DNA of 38,344 nucleotides. It comes from Enterobacterales bacterium. GTDB lineage: Bacteria; Pseudomonadota; Gammaproteobacteria; Enterobacterales; Succinivibrionaceae. Position 1 is the first letter of the stretch. Every line of letters begins with the position of its first letter. The stretch lies in assembly GCA_900768635.1 (NCBI GenBank), contig CAAGDP010000231.1, positions 1 through 38,344 on the forward strand, written 5' to 3'. The notes beneath the pieces are model-generated. The model saw only the letters and a list, made by a program, of their open reading frames with translations. It had not been told where the DNA came from and searched no databases. The translations under genes were made by a program, and so were the position numbers. Shown here piece by piece: positions 27,707 to 35,768 of this stretch.

Positions 27707-27783
27707 GATTTTATGTATGATTTATTATTCATTGTAACCTCTATCTCAAATACTTAGTGAGTTTTTGTTTTGTTAGTAATTTT

Positions 27784-28884
27784 ATGGCTAATTATTTATT
27801 GCTTACAGTTGATACCGAGGCTCTTCCAAATAGAGCATTGAATAACCATGTTGATCGTTTGATCCTTGGTATTCACGAAAACGGCACAGCAGGTATTCGG
27901 GAAATGACTGATATTGTTTCAGAGTTTAACACCAGTATGGTCTTTTTTATGGATCTATGCGGAGCTTATGCTGAAAAAGATAAAGTATTAAATATAGCCA
28001 GATGGTTAAACGACCATGGTATGGATGTTGAACTTCATTTGCATCCTGAGTATCTTCCTACAGATTTTTGGAATAATACCAAATTTAATCTCAAACCACG
28101 CCTTCTGAATGTTTATGAAGAGAAAGATGCAGAAAAGGAATTGTTTCTTTTAAAAACATTTTCTGATGAATTAGCAGGGGCAATAGGTAGAAGGATTAAT
28201 GCTTTTCGGGCGGGATCTTTCCGTTGGAACTCGCTTACTTTAGAAGCCTTAAAAAAACTGGAAATTCCATTGTCTTTTAATAACACTCAGGCTGCAGTGG
28301 CACAGGACCAATGCCCATATGCTTCATCTCTTCAAAAGCCGTTTTTATGGTCAAACGGGATTATTGAAGTTCCTGTTACTGAAAAAAACTTTTTCCCACG
28401 GTTCAGTGATAATTGGTGGGTGAGATTTCAATATCCTTTATGTAGCCTAGTGAGGTATCGTTCAAAGTGGTGTTCTTTTATTCCTTATAGTGTCAGTCCC
28501 AGAGATTCTTTCTTAGTCTGCCTTATGCATTCCTGGTCATTCTTACATCGTAATGAACAGGGCTTTGAGTATTATAAGAATGATAAACGTATGGAAGACT
28601 TTCGTAAGATGGTCAAAAAAATGAGTAGGGATTTTGACATTATAGACTCACGTGATCTTCTGGATTTGATCAAAACTGGAAAAATTGTTCTGGATCATAC
28701 TGAAGATATTTCCAAAACAATTTATGTTCCAAAGAAAGTTTCAAATGATCGTTCAGGAAATTTTAAGAAGAATAATTCAAAAAATCACTCAGGGAATTCT
28801 GCAAAGAATGCTTCAAAGATTCATTCAGAAAATTCTTCAAAGAAGCCTGTTACCAACAACCCAGATCAAAATTTGCATAAGTAA
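27784..28884 (+). CDS. Polysaccharide deacetylase-like protein (NodB-type fold)
   Basis: 366 residues from ATG 27784. The N-terminus YLLLTVDTE places the catalytic/metal Asp pair at D10/E12, and HLHPEY gives the metal histidine pair H85/H87. FRAGSFRW follows as in distant NodB-homology proteins. It may deacetylate a sugar of the capsule, such as an N-acetylhexosamine, in the cytoplasm, as no signal peptide is seen. The last 60 residues are a Lys/Asn/Ser-rich tail of imperfect repeats that looks unstructured. A GTG at 27757 extends the frame by nine residues outside the fold and is unlikely. Composition is nearer to the normal part of the locus than to the AT-rich island. Confidence 0.65.
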   Translation: MANYLLLTVDTEALPNRALNNHVDRLILGIHENGTAGIREMTDIVSEFNTSMVFFMDLCGAYAEKDKVLNIARWLNDHGMDVELHLHPEYLPTDFWNNTKFNLKPRLLNVYEEKDAEKELFLLKTFSDELAGAIGRRINAFRAGSFRWNSLTLEALKKLEIPLSFNNTQAAVAQDQCPYASSLQKPFLWSNGIIEVPVTEKNFFPRFSDNWWVRFQYPLCSLVRYRSKWCSFIPYSVSPRDSFLVCLMHSWSFLHRNEQGFEYYKNDKRMEDFRKMVKKMSRDFDIIDSRDLLDLIKTGKIVLDHTEDISKTIYVPKKVSNDRSGNFKKNNSKNHSGNSAKNASKIHSENSSKKPVTNNPDQNLHK

Positions 28885-28922
28885 ACTTCGGAGCAGTTCA
28901 GGAAGAGGTCTAATATATAGCT

Positions 28923-30590
28923 ATGTTCATAAAAAAATTTAACCGGAGTTTAGCAAAACTACTTAATATTGGAGGTATCCACAGCTGGTATACCAAAAGA
29001 AAACTCCGCAGTTTGCTTAAGGATGCCATCGGTGCAGAAGTGCCTGAAAATTTTAGATCAGATCCTGAATCCTTTGTTTATGTGGCTACCAGTTGTCTCC
29101 CTTATCATGTATCTGGTTATACTACGCGTACTCAGGAAATCCTGAAAGCTTTATCCAAGGTAGTTCCTCATCTATATGTCCTGACCAGAACCGGATATCC
29201 CTGGGACAGAAGAGATTCTCTGTCAGTTCCGGAGATGATACCTACTGATGACAGATTAGGCCTTTGTAGCAACGTGGTTGATGGTATTACCTATGATCAT
29301 ATTCCTTATCCTAAAAATAATCGCATTACTGCAAATTATGCAGATGAAGCATCCAGGGTTTTTGAACGATATTTTATGACCAATCACATATCCTGTGTGC
29401 ATGCTGCATCCAACCATGTTAATGCTCTTCCAGCACTTATTGCAGCAAGACGTCTGGGTATTCCTTTCCAGTATGAAATGCGTGGTCTATGGGAGTTGAC
29501 GCGTATCTCCCGAGATCCTTCTTTTGCCAAATCTAACAATTTTAAACTGGGGTTGGATTTGGAGGCTTTTGTTGCAAGTAATGCCGATACTGTTTTTGTC
29601 ATTTCCCAGGCACTTGGTGAATATATTCATAAGAACTGGGGCATTAGTAAAAATCGTATTAAACTTCTGCCTAATTGTGCAGAGATTAATTCTGACAGTG
29701 ATCCAAAACCGGCGACAGAAAATTTTTCCGGTATATTTGCTTCATCAAAACCTGAATGTGATAGGAAATACTCTTCAAAAATATCACCAGATTCAGAAAA
29801 TGGAGACCATACAACTCCAATAGATTTTTCACCAAACTCAATAGAGGTTACGTTGTCAGAAGTACAATTATCGGAAGAACCATCATCAGAAGTACAATCA
29901 TCGGGTGTACCATTATCGAAAGTTCAATTATCAGAAGTAGCATTATCAACAGAAATACCGACAACAACTTCCACTTCCGGAGTTCCTTCTGCATTTTCCT
30001 CCGTTACACAACAACTTCTCATTGGCTATGCAGGCTCACTTATTGTTTATGAAGGAATTCAGATATTACTCAGAGCAATCAGTATCCTTGTACATAGTAT
30101 GAAAATTAGTAATGTTCATCTATGTATCATCGGAGATGGGGAATATCGTAGCACTTTAGAGAAATTATCTTCCGATCTGGGTATTAATGATTATGTATCA
30201 TTTCTGGGGAGATTATCCCCTGCGGAAGCACGGGCTAAGCAGTCGGAATTTTCTCTGGTGTGCATTCCCCGGGAGAATTTTGAAGTATGCCGAATAGTTC
30301 CTCCCATTAAGCTTGCAGAGGCAATGGCCAAAGGTAAATGTGTCTTAGTACCGGATCTTCCGGTATTTAATCAGGAACTGTCACTGGAAGGAGACAGAAA
30401 CAAGTCAGGATGCCTGTTTTTCAAAGCCGGTGATCCTGAGGATCTGGCAAGAACTTTGAAAAAATGTGTTGATCATTCAGAGGTTCTTAGTTGTCTCGGG
30501 GAAATAGCCAGAGGATATGTTGCTAGACATCGCAGTTGGCAGCAGTATGTTCCTTATATTTATCCCGGATATGTTCAGGAAGTTAAGTAA
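28923..30590 (+). CDS. GT-B glycosyltransferase with disordered linker (GT4-like)
   Basis: 555 residues. The N-terminal Rossmann half contains YVATSCLPYHVSGYTTRTQEI, the GT4-like acceptor-side glycine region, and the interdomain NRIKLLPNCAEI. The C-terminal half has LIGYAGSLIVYEGIQILLRA, CIIGDGEYRS and the donor-binding FEVCRIVPPIKLAEAMAKGKCVLVPDLP. Between the halves, about residues 258-355 form a Ser/Glu/Thr-rich insert with a pentapeptide repeat; normal GT4 enzymes have only a short linker there, so the protein is longer than the usual 380-430. It likely adds a sugar to the capsule chain; donor unknown. It begins 38 bases after the deacetylase-like gene and is probably co-transcribed with it. 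Confidence 0.8.
   Translation: MFIKKFNRSLAKLLNIGGIHSWYTKRKLRSLLKDAIGAEVPENFRSDPESFVYVATSCLPYHVSGYTTRTQEILKALSKVVPHLYVLTRTGYPWDRRDSLSVPEMIPTDDRLGLCSNVVDGITYDHIPYPKNNRITANYADEASRVFERYFMTNHISCVHAASNHVNALPALIAARRLGIPFQYEMRGLWELTRISRDPSFAKSNNFKLGLDLEAFVASNADTVFVISQALGEYIHKNWGISKNRIKLLPNCAEINSDSDPKPATENFSGIFASSKPECDRKYSSKISPDSENGDHTTPIDFSPNSIEVTLSEVQLSEEPSSEVQSSGVPLSKVQLSEVALSTEIPTTTSTSGVPSAFSSVTQQLLIGYAGSLIVYEGIQILLRAISILVHSMKISNVHLCIIGDGEYRSTLEKLSSDLGINDYVSFLGRLSPAEARAKQSEFSLVCIPRENFEVCRIVPPIKLAEAMAKGKCVLVPDLPVFNQELSLEGDRNKSGCLFFKAGDPEDLARTLKKCVDHSEVLSCLGEIARGYVARHRSWQQYVPYIYPGYVQEVK
29856..29960 (+). repeat. Pentapeptide-coding tandem repeat in the GT4-like gene
   Basis: Seven imperfect 15-base units encode SEVQL, SEEPS, SEVQS, SGVPL, SKVQL, SEVAL, STEIP. 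They lie exactly in frame in the linker between the two GT-B halves, starting at residue 312. Units differ mainly by single substitutions, so copy number could change without breaking the frame. Confidence 0.75.
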
Positions 30591-30737
30591 TTAACACTTA
30601 AAAATGATAAAATTATCGATAAGTTATGTAAGTGTATTTAGACCTGAATAAATCTGTTTTGTGGTCATTTTTCTTAAATTTGCTAATTATCAAAGAATAG
30701 TTCCAATGCCAGAACAACCGACAAAGAGCAGATCAAA

Positions 30738-31952
30738 ATGAGACAACGAGAAGCTATGCTAAGTGAACTTATAAAAAAAATCCGTCAGATCTGCTATGGC
30801 TATCCTGATATATATAAAGACAGACATATTGAAGGTAATTTCGGAAGTCTCAAGATAGCATTAATCACTGATTATCTTACTGCGGTAAGTTTATCTTACG
30901 AGTGTCGTATCCGTTGTTTAACCCCCGGAAACTATCAGGAAATTTTAAAAGAATGGAAACCGGATTTTCTTTTTGTGGAATCTTCTTTTCATGGTTATAT
31001 GTGGACCTGGAGTTATTCTCTTGCCAGAAGAAAAGTGTTTTCCGGACGAGGTTATCTCAAAAACTTTATCAAAGTAATTCAGCTGGCAAAAGACTTAAAT
31101 ATTCCCACCGTATTCTGGAATAAAGATGACGGTGATTATTTTGATACCTTTATTGAAGCTGCATCCCTTTGTGATTACGTTTATACAGCTGACAGTAACA
31201 GCCTTTCCCGTTACATGAACTTTTTTGCCAGCAGGGGAATAAGTGCATATCTATGTGACAGTAGGAATTCCGGAAAGGAATCTTATTCTTCTGTGTCCGA
31301 AAAGTCAGACTGTTCCGATTATTCTGTCCAAATGAACAGTTCAGTAAAACTGGTAGGACTTCTTCCTATGGCAGTGCAACCGAAAATCCACAGTTTTACC
31401 GGTTTTAACTTCAGCAAGAACCGGATGTGTTTTTTAGGCTCTTATTACCGCCACATTTTAAAAAGCCGTCGCAGTTTTTTAGACAGTGTATTTACCGCCT
31501 GTAAGGAGGAGGATATCCCTGTGGATATCTATGATCGCAACAGTCGGCGTTTATCTCATAAACTTGATTTCAGTTTCCCCGGAAATATGCATCTTAATAT
31601 TTTTCCAAAAGTATCTTATGAGGAAACAGCTGAAATCTACAAAAGCTACAATGTTTGTCTTAATGTAAATTCAGTAACAGCATCTCAAACCATGTGCTCC
31701 CGCCGCCTTCTGGAAATTTTAGCCTGTGGCGGAATAGTAGTTACCAATCCATCCCAGGCTGTGACAGATCATTTCAGCGAATATTGTACTGTTATTAACA
31801 GCTATGAAGAGGCAAAGGAGATCCTTCCTGCTATGGTAGGAAATCCATCTCCTGAAAATATGGAAAAAGCCCGTGCAGGAAGTGAGTTTATAGCTAATCA
31901 TCATACCTGGACACATCGTCTGGAGCAGATTGCACAGGATGTGGGATTGTGA
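30738..31952 (+). CDS. CgeB-like glycosyltransferase
   Basis: 404 residues of a GT-B-type transferase. IPTVFWNKDDGDYFDTF and CDYVYTADSN occur in the N-terminal half. SQTMCSRRLLEILACGGIVVTNP in the C-terminal half is the donor-site signature of Glyco_trans_1_2 (PF13524) proteins. The same pattern occurs in the first transferase domain of the large protein at 20029-23754, so the two are distant paralogues with different composition. A Ser-rich stretch at about residues 176-203 interrupts the fold. It is separated by 147 bases from the preceding gene. Sugar specificity cannot be inferred. The start has AAAGAG about ten bases upstream. Confidence 0.75.
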   Translation: MRQREAMLSELIKKIRQICYGYPDIYKDRHIEGNFGSLKIALITDYLTAVSLSYECRIRCLTPGNYQEILKEWKPDFLFVESSFHGYMWTWSYSLARRKVFSGRGYLKNFIKVIQLAKDLNIPTVFWNKDDGDYFDTFIEAASLCDYVYTADSNSLSRYMNFFASRGISAYLCDSRNSGKESYSSVSEKSDCSDYSVQMNSSVKLVGLLPMAVQPKIHSFTGFNFSKNRMCFLGSYYRHILKSRRSFLDSVFTACKEEDIPVDIYDRNSRRLSHKLDFSFPGNMHLNIFPKVSYEETAEIYKSYNVCLNVNSVTASQTMCSRRLLEILACGGIVVTNPSQAVTDHFSEYCTVINSYEEAKEILPAMVGNPSPENMEKARAGSEFIANHHTWTHRLEQIAQDVGL

Positions 31953-32308
31953 TCTGAGTCCATGATCAGAAACATGCAGATTTGCTGATCTGTATCGTGA
32001 AGATTGCAGGTTCAGTTTATGCCTGAACAGATGTTTGCTTTAGATGTTTATTTTTTGTTTTGTTGTTGCTCTCATCTAATCTTATGCATTTTGCAGAAGA
32101 TAAGTTCAAATATCTGGTTTTTGTCTGACTGGTTATATGATCCCCGGGCTGTTTTCTCAGACTTCGCCACACTGATATCAGCAGAAGGTGAGCAGGTAAG
32201 AACCATCAGCATCCTCCTTATAGATAAATTACCATAAGTACAGGTGCAATTACCGGTACCGGTAACTGTACCAGAGAATTGTAATCGTAAGTAACAGTGA
32301 AAAGATAA
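31953..32308. other. Intergenic region with nested palindromes
   Basis: 356 bases between two glycosyltransferase genes. A TTG-started frame (32004-32237) is not supported as a gene. A small hairpin GTTCAG/CTGAAC lies at 32010-32028, and a striking palindrome at 32238-32271. A separate promoter for the following synthase is possible but not identified. Confidence 0.5.
32238..32271. promoter_or_regulatory. Nested palindrome upstream of the GT2 synthase
   Basis: The 16-base core TTACCGGTACCGGTAA (32250-32265) is a perfect palindrome. It is flanked by GTACAG (32238-32243) and CTGTAC (32266-32271), themselves complementary. The core is 38 bases before the ATG at 32309, a typical place for an operator or a leader hairpin. 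Binding factor unknown. Confidence 0.45.
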
Positions 32309-34693
32309 ATGATCATAGCCATAATCTTGCAAATTCTCTTAGTAATCCTGGTAGTATTCTTTCTGGTGTTTACTTCCTACGAAGTATGCAGCAGTCGAAA
32401 GATCACCATCTCAGGATCTGTAATTAAGGATAACAAGGATAAGGATACTGATCAAACCTTTGCCTCCTCTTTTCATACAATTTCTGTATTGCTTCCCGTT
32501 TGTAATGAAACAACAGTGGTGAAGCAACTTCTATCAGCAGTTGCAGGTATGAAGGTTCCGGCTAATGTTTCTCGGGAGATCCTTCTTTTAGATGATTCCA
32601 ATGAAGAAAATGCAGAACTGATAAGAAAAATTGTTGACAATTTTAACAGCAGTTATGAAAAAACAGATTATGTCAGACTATGTAGACGAAGTGCTGATAA
32701 TCGAACCGGTTTTAAGGCTGGTAATATTACTTATGGTCTGCATATTGCGAAAGGCGAGTTTTTCGTGATTTTTGATGCGGATAATGAACCGCCGGAGGAT
32801 TTTTTAGTCCGGAGCTTTCCAATATTTGCAGATCCTGAAGTGGGATTTCTACAGACAGCCATTAACTATCGCAATCATTCTGAAAACCTTATTACCCGGT
32901 TTTTAGCTATGGAAGTATCCCACAAAGACGATATGACCTGCACTCAGAATTCATCAGGGAGTTTTGTTTCACTCACCGGAACTTCCTGTATCTGGCGCAG
33001 AGACTGTCTTAAGGATGCAGGTGGTTTCTCTGATCGAACTCTCACGGAAGATGTAGATCTCTGTTGCCGGGCGCAACTTAAAGGTTGGAAATATGTTTAT
33101 CTGGATGATGTTATTTCATCAGAAGAACTTCCTAACACCATATCAGCTATGCGGGTGCAAAGACATCGCTGGGCTTGCGGTCTTATTAAAAATGCATTTT
33201 TGCACAGCCGGGAAATAACCGGCAGTGAGCGTTTTTCAATTATGAAGAAGTTTGGAGCTTTACTGCTTCAGGGTCAGGCATTTCTTCTGGCTTCTTTTAC
33301 CATACTTCTTCTCCTGTCATTGCCTCTTGCTCTGATAAGATCTGATCTGGGATGTTTTTTTAACATCTCTTGTCTGATATTACTCATAACCACAGTAGTA
33401 TGGGGTACTAACAGTATTGCATCCGGTTCTTCTCACCAGTCCAGACTTTCCAGATTATTCGGCTCTCAATCTCAGACTTCGCAAAATTTGCAGAACGATG
33501 TAAATTTCCAGGAAGCAGAAGCTGATACGTTTCAAAGTAATAAAATCGAAGCACTTAACGAAACCGGGGTTATTAACAAAACTGAGGCAATTAACAAAAC
33601 TAAAGCAATTAACGAAACTGAAGCAATTAACAAAACTGAAACGATTAACAACCCTAAAATTTTTAATGAAAGACACTCAATTAACGCAACAAAGATTGCG
33701 CATGCAAAGGCGAGGGAAACTCAATCAGAAACATCAGATCTTTCAGGTCAAACATTATCAAACAATGATCATGCAGAAATAGTAACACAGTCATCATCAG
33801 AAACAGATTACACTGTAACTGCCCGAAAGATCTTTAATATGACGAATGATGCTCATACGGAAAAAAATGACTTTTCCCACAAATTAGACAGATCGGCTAT
33901 TTCAGACGAAATCTCCGTCAGTAACCTGAACCCCAATAAGGTAACTGCTAAAAACATCGGCTTTCTGGAGTATTTAGCTTATGTTCTTCTGTATATCCCC
34001 TTGTCACTTTATTATTTCTGTGCCTGGTGGGAGAACTTACTGGGGATCAAAAGTTCCTTTATTCCTACGGCTAAGAATGCTTCCGGTTATGATGTCTCAC
34101 AAAAGAATGAGAAAATTGATAACATTTCCGGTATGGATGAAAGTTCTGAATCTTCCGTTACCACCTCAGCATTCCGGTTAAGAGTCCATGATCAGGAAGG
34201 ATCATCAATTAATACTGAAGGATCACCAGATTTTGAATCATCAGCTAATTTTGAAAGAGCTCCGGATTTTGAAAAAACGTCAAATGGTAATGCATCAACA
34301 GCTTCCAACATATCAAAAGGTCATAAATGTTCGGAAACTCTGAATCTCCCGGTACATATTTCCGGACGGAAAGATGCGGTAACAGATACCATCCTTTCAG
34401 ACAAGGGATCTGAATGTTTCGTTTCCCGGGATTTTTCAGCATTGAGAACAGCAGTTAATCTTATTCTTACTTTACTGGAATCCGGTTTATTCCTCTATTC
34501 GTTAACTGTTATTGTTGTAAGCATCTGTTTTGAAAACTGGTGGACTCTTTTGTATGGTGCAGTGTGTACCGGAGGCTTTGGCATTTCACTTACCCTGACA
34601 GTAAAAGAATACCTTTCATTCAGAAGAGCAGGAAGAACAGAAAGTCTTTCTTTTCCTGCTTCTTCAGACTGTAAAAAGATAAAAGGGGATTAA
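32309..34693 (+). CDS. Membrane GT2 polysaccharide synthase (cellulose-synthase-like) with large disordered inserts
   Basis: 794 residues. After an N-terminal membrane helix (about 2-21) a GT2 domain has D95/D96 (LLDDSNEE), the D156-A-D158 metal site (FDADNEP), TED with catalytic D248, and QRHRW at 284-288. These are the four hallmarks of processive inverting synthases such as cellulose or glucomannan synthases. Membrane helices follow at about 305-328, 336-362, 551-574, 712-735 and 743-765. Two very long hydrophilic inserts interrupt the helices (about 368-550 and 586-710), rich in Ser/Asn/Thr and partly tandem repeats; such enzymes normally have short loops there. It could make a backbone or transfer a sugar to a lipid. 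No PilZ domain is visible. Confidence 0.85.
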   Translation: MIIAIILQILLVILVVFFLVFTSYEVCSSRKITISGSVIKDNKDKDTDQTFASSFHTISVLLPVCNETTVVKQLLSAVAGMKVPANVSREILLLDDSNEENAELIRKIVDNFNSSYEKTDYVRLCRRSADNRTGFKAGNITYGLHIAKGEFFVIFDADNEPPEDFLVRSFPIFADPEVGFLQTAINYRNHSENLITRFLAMEVSHKDDMTCTQNSSGSFVSLTGTSCIWRRDCLKDAGGFSDRTLTEDVDLCCRAQLKGWKYVYLDDVISSEELPNTISAMRVQRHRWACGLIKNAFLHSREITGSERFSIMKKFGALLLQGQAFLLASFTILLLLSLPLALIRSDLGCFFNISCLILLITTVVWGTNSIASGSSHQSRLSRLFGSQSQTSQNLQNDVNFQEAEADTFQSNKIEALNETGVINKTEAINKTKAINETEAINKTETINNPKIFNERHSINATKIAHAKARETQSETSDLSGQTLSNNDHAEIVTQSSSETDYTVTARKIFNMTNDAHTEKNDFSHKLDRSAISDEISVSNLNPNKVTAKNIGFLEYLAYVLLYIPLSLYYFCAWWENLLGIKSSFIPTAKNASGYDVSQKNEKIDNISGMDESSESSVTTSAFRLRVHDQEGSSINTEGSPDFESSANFERAPDFEKTSNGNASTASNISKGHKCSETLNLPVHISGRKDAVTDTILSDKGSECFVSRDFSALRTAVNLILTLLESGLFLYSLTVIVVSICFENWWTLLYGAVCTGGFGISLTLTVKEYLSFRRAGRTESLSFPASSDCKKIKGD
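33548..33655 (+). repeat. Hexapeptide-coding tandem repeat in the GT2 synthase
   Basis: Six in-frame 18-base units encode EALNET, GVINKT, EAINKT, KAINET, EAINKT, ETINNP. Similarity continues more loosely on both sides. The repeat falls in the first hydrophilic insert, between membrane segments. The unit length is a multiple of three, so gain or loss keeps the frame. Confidence 0.85.
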
Positions 34694-34766
34694 GATGATG
34701 CAGATGGAAAACCAAACTTCCGGGAAGTGTTCTGACTGTAAAAGGATTACAGAGGATTAAAGAGGA
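34664..34766 (+). repeat. Duplicated gene-end sequence
   Basis: The last bases of the GT2 synthase gene (34664-34699, starting TCAGACTGTAAAA) recur imperfectly at 34731-34766 (TCTGACTGTAAAA, then AGGATTACAGAGGATTAAAG). This suggests a local duplication after the stop codon. The rest of the 275-base gap to the next gene holds nothing recognisable. Confidence 0.4.
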
Positions 34767-34968
34767 TCAAAGTCTGCAAAATAATCAGCAGGTTAATGAT
34801 AATTCCGTAGAAACAATTAGTAGTCACAGAAATGATGAGTAATACAGGGAATTTTCCCGGTGTCTTATTAGATTATGAGCAAATATAAGATTACGAATAA
34901 AGAAACCGGGATCCTTTCCTGATCTGAAATCTACTGACTGATGATCTGAAAAAATCAGGAGCTGACAA

Positions 34969-35766
34969 ATGAAATTACGCCATATAGTTATTACCGGTGC
35001 CAGTGGAGAAATAGGCTCTGCTCTTGCGGTTTCCTATGCCTCCACCGGGATGCATCTTACCTTAAGTGGCAGAAATGTTTCCAAACTCCAGGAGGTTAAA
35101 ACCATTTGTGAGTCTAAGGGCGCCTCTGTAGATCTTAAAATACTTGATGTCCGGAATACCCATGAACTGCGATCCTGGGGCAGGGAACTTGCTGAAAATA
35201 TTAATCGTCCTGTTGATCTGATTATTCTGGATGCAGGTCTTAATACCAATATCGGTTACGATCTGGCGGGAGAACCTTTTGAGGAGGCCAAAGCTCTGGT
35301 GGAGGTTAATCTTCTAGCAGTAATTGCACTTGTAGATTCCCTTCTTCCGGGAATGCGACACAGAGGTCAGGGACAGATTGCCATAGTTTCTTCTCTGGCG
35401 TCTTATTACGGACTTATTTATACTCCAACTTACTGTGCCACCAAGGCCGCTCTTAAATCCTATGGAAATTCTCTCCGGGCCTGGCTTAAAAGAGAAGGGA
35501 TCAAGGTTAATGTTATCCTGCCCGGCTATGTGGATTCTCCTATGTGCCGGGCAATGCCCGGCCCGAAGCCTTTTTTAATGGATGCACGGCATGCCGTTAA
35601 AATTATCAGGCGGGGACTTGCCCATAATCGTGCCCGTATTTCCTTTCCTTTTCCCCTTAATCTGGGAATATGGTTTCTTTCCCTCTTACCTTTTATGATT
35701 GCCGATCCTCTGGCTAGACTTTTTGGATACGGGATAATCAAGCACCCAGCAGAAAAGGATAACTGA
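34969..35766 (+). CDS. Short-chain dehydrogenase/reductase, possibly a 3-ketosphinganine reductase-like enzyme
   Basis: 265 residues of the classical SDR fold. The cofactor motif TGASGEIG is at residues 9-16, and R40 in SGRN favours NADPH. The catalytic residues are S142, Y155 and K159 (YCATK), followed by NVILPGYVDSPM. The C-terminus is hydrophobic (LGIWFLSLLPFMIADPLARLFGYG), as in membrane-associated SDRs acting on lipids, including 3-ketodihydrosphingosine reductases. The substrate is not proven. The presence of an oxoamine synthase in the same locus makes a keto-lipid likely, but a sugar or polyketide role remains possible. Its stop lies two bases before the next ATG, so it is co-expressed with the LtaS-like enzyme. 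From memory, Burkholderia WcbP is a comparable capsule SDR. Confidence 0.8.
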   Translation: MKLRHIVITGASGEIGSALAVSYASTGMHLTLSGRNVSKLQEVKTICESKGASVDLKILDVRNTHELRSWGRELAENINRPVDLIILDAGLNTNIGYDLAGEPFEEAKALVEVNLLAVIALVDSLLPGMRHRGQGQIAIVSSLASYYGLIYTPTYCATKAALKSYGNSLRAWLKREGIKVNVILPGYVDSPMCRAMPGPKPFLMDARHAVKIIRRGLAHNRARISFPFPLNLGIWFLSLLPFMIADPLARLFGYGIIKHPAEKDN

Positions 35767-35768
35767 AT

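Larger units (their letters stand above)
26658..27783. other. Decayed intergenic region with transposase remnants
   Basis: 1.1 kb without an intact gene between the hydrolase-fold protein and the deacetylase-like protein. It holds two degraded transposase-like pieces (26847-27188 and 27367-27525), a pair of imperfect direct repeats (27561-27605 and 27650-27706), and AT-rich DNA before the next start. It marks the right edge of the AT-rich island. Confidence 0.6.

Noticed and set aside
32004..32237. 77-codon open frame
   Set aside because: TTG start, no ribosome site, T-rich DNA read as Phe/Cys/Leu; overlaps hairpins.
33455..33676. Antisense frame with repeated VNCFSF peptides
   Set aside because: It is the complement of the hexapeptide repeat in the GT2 synthase gene.
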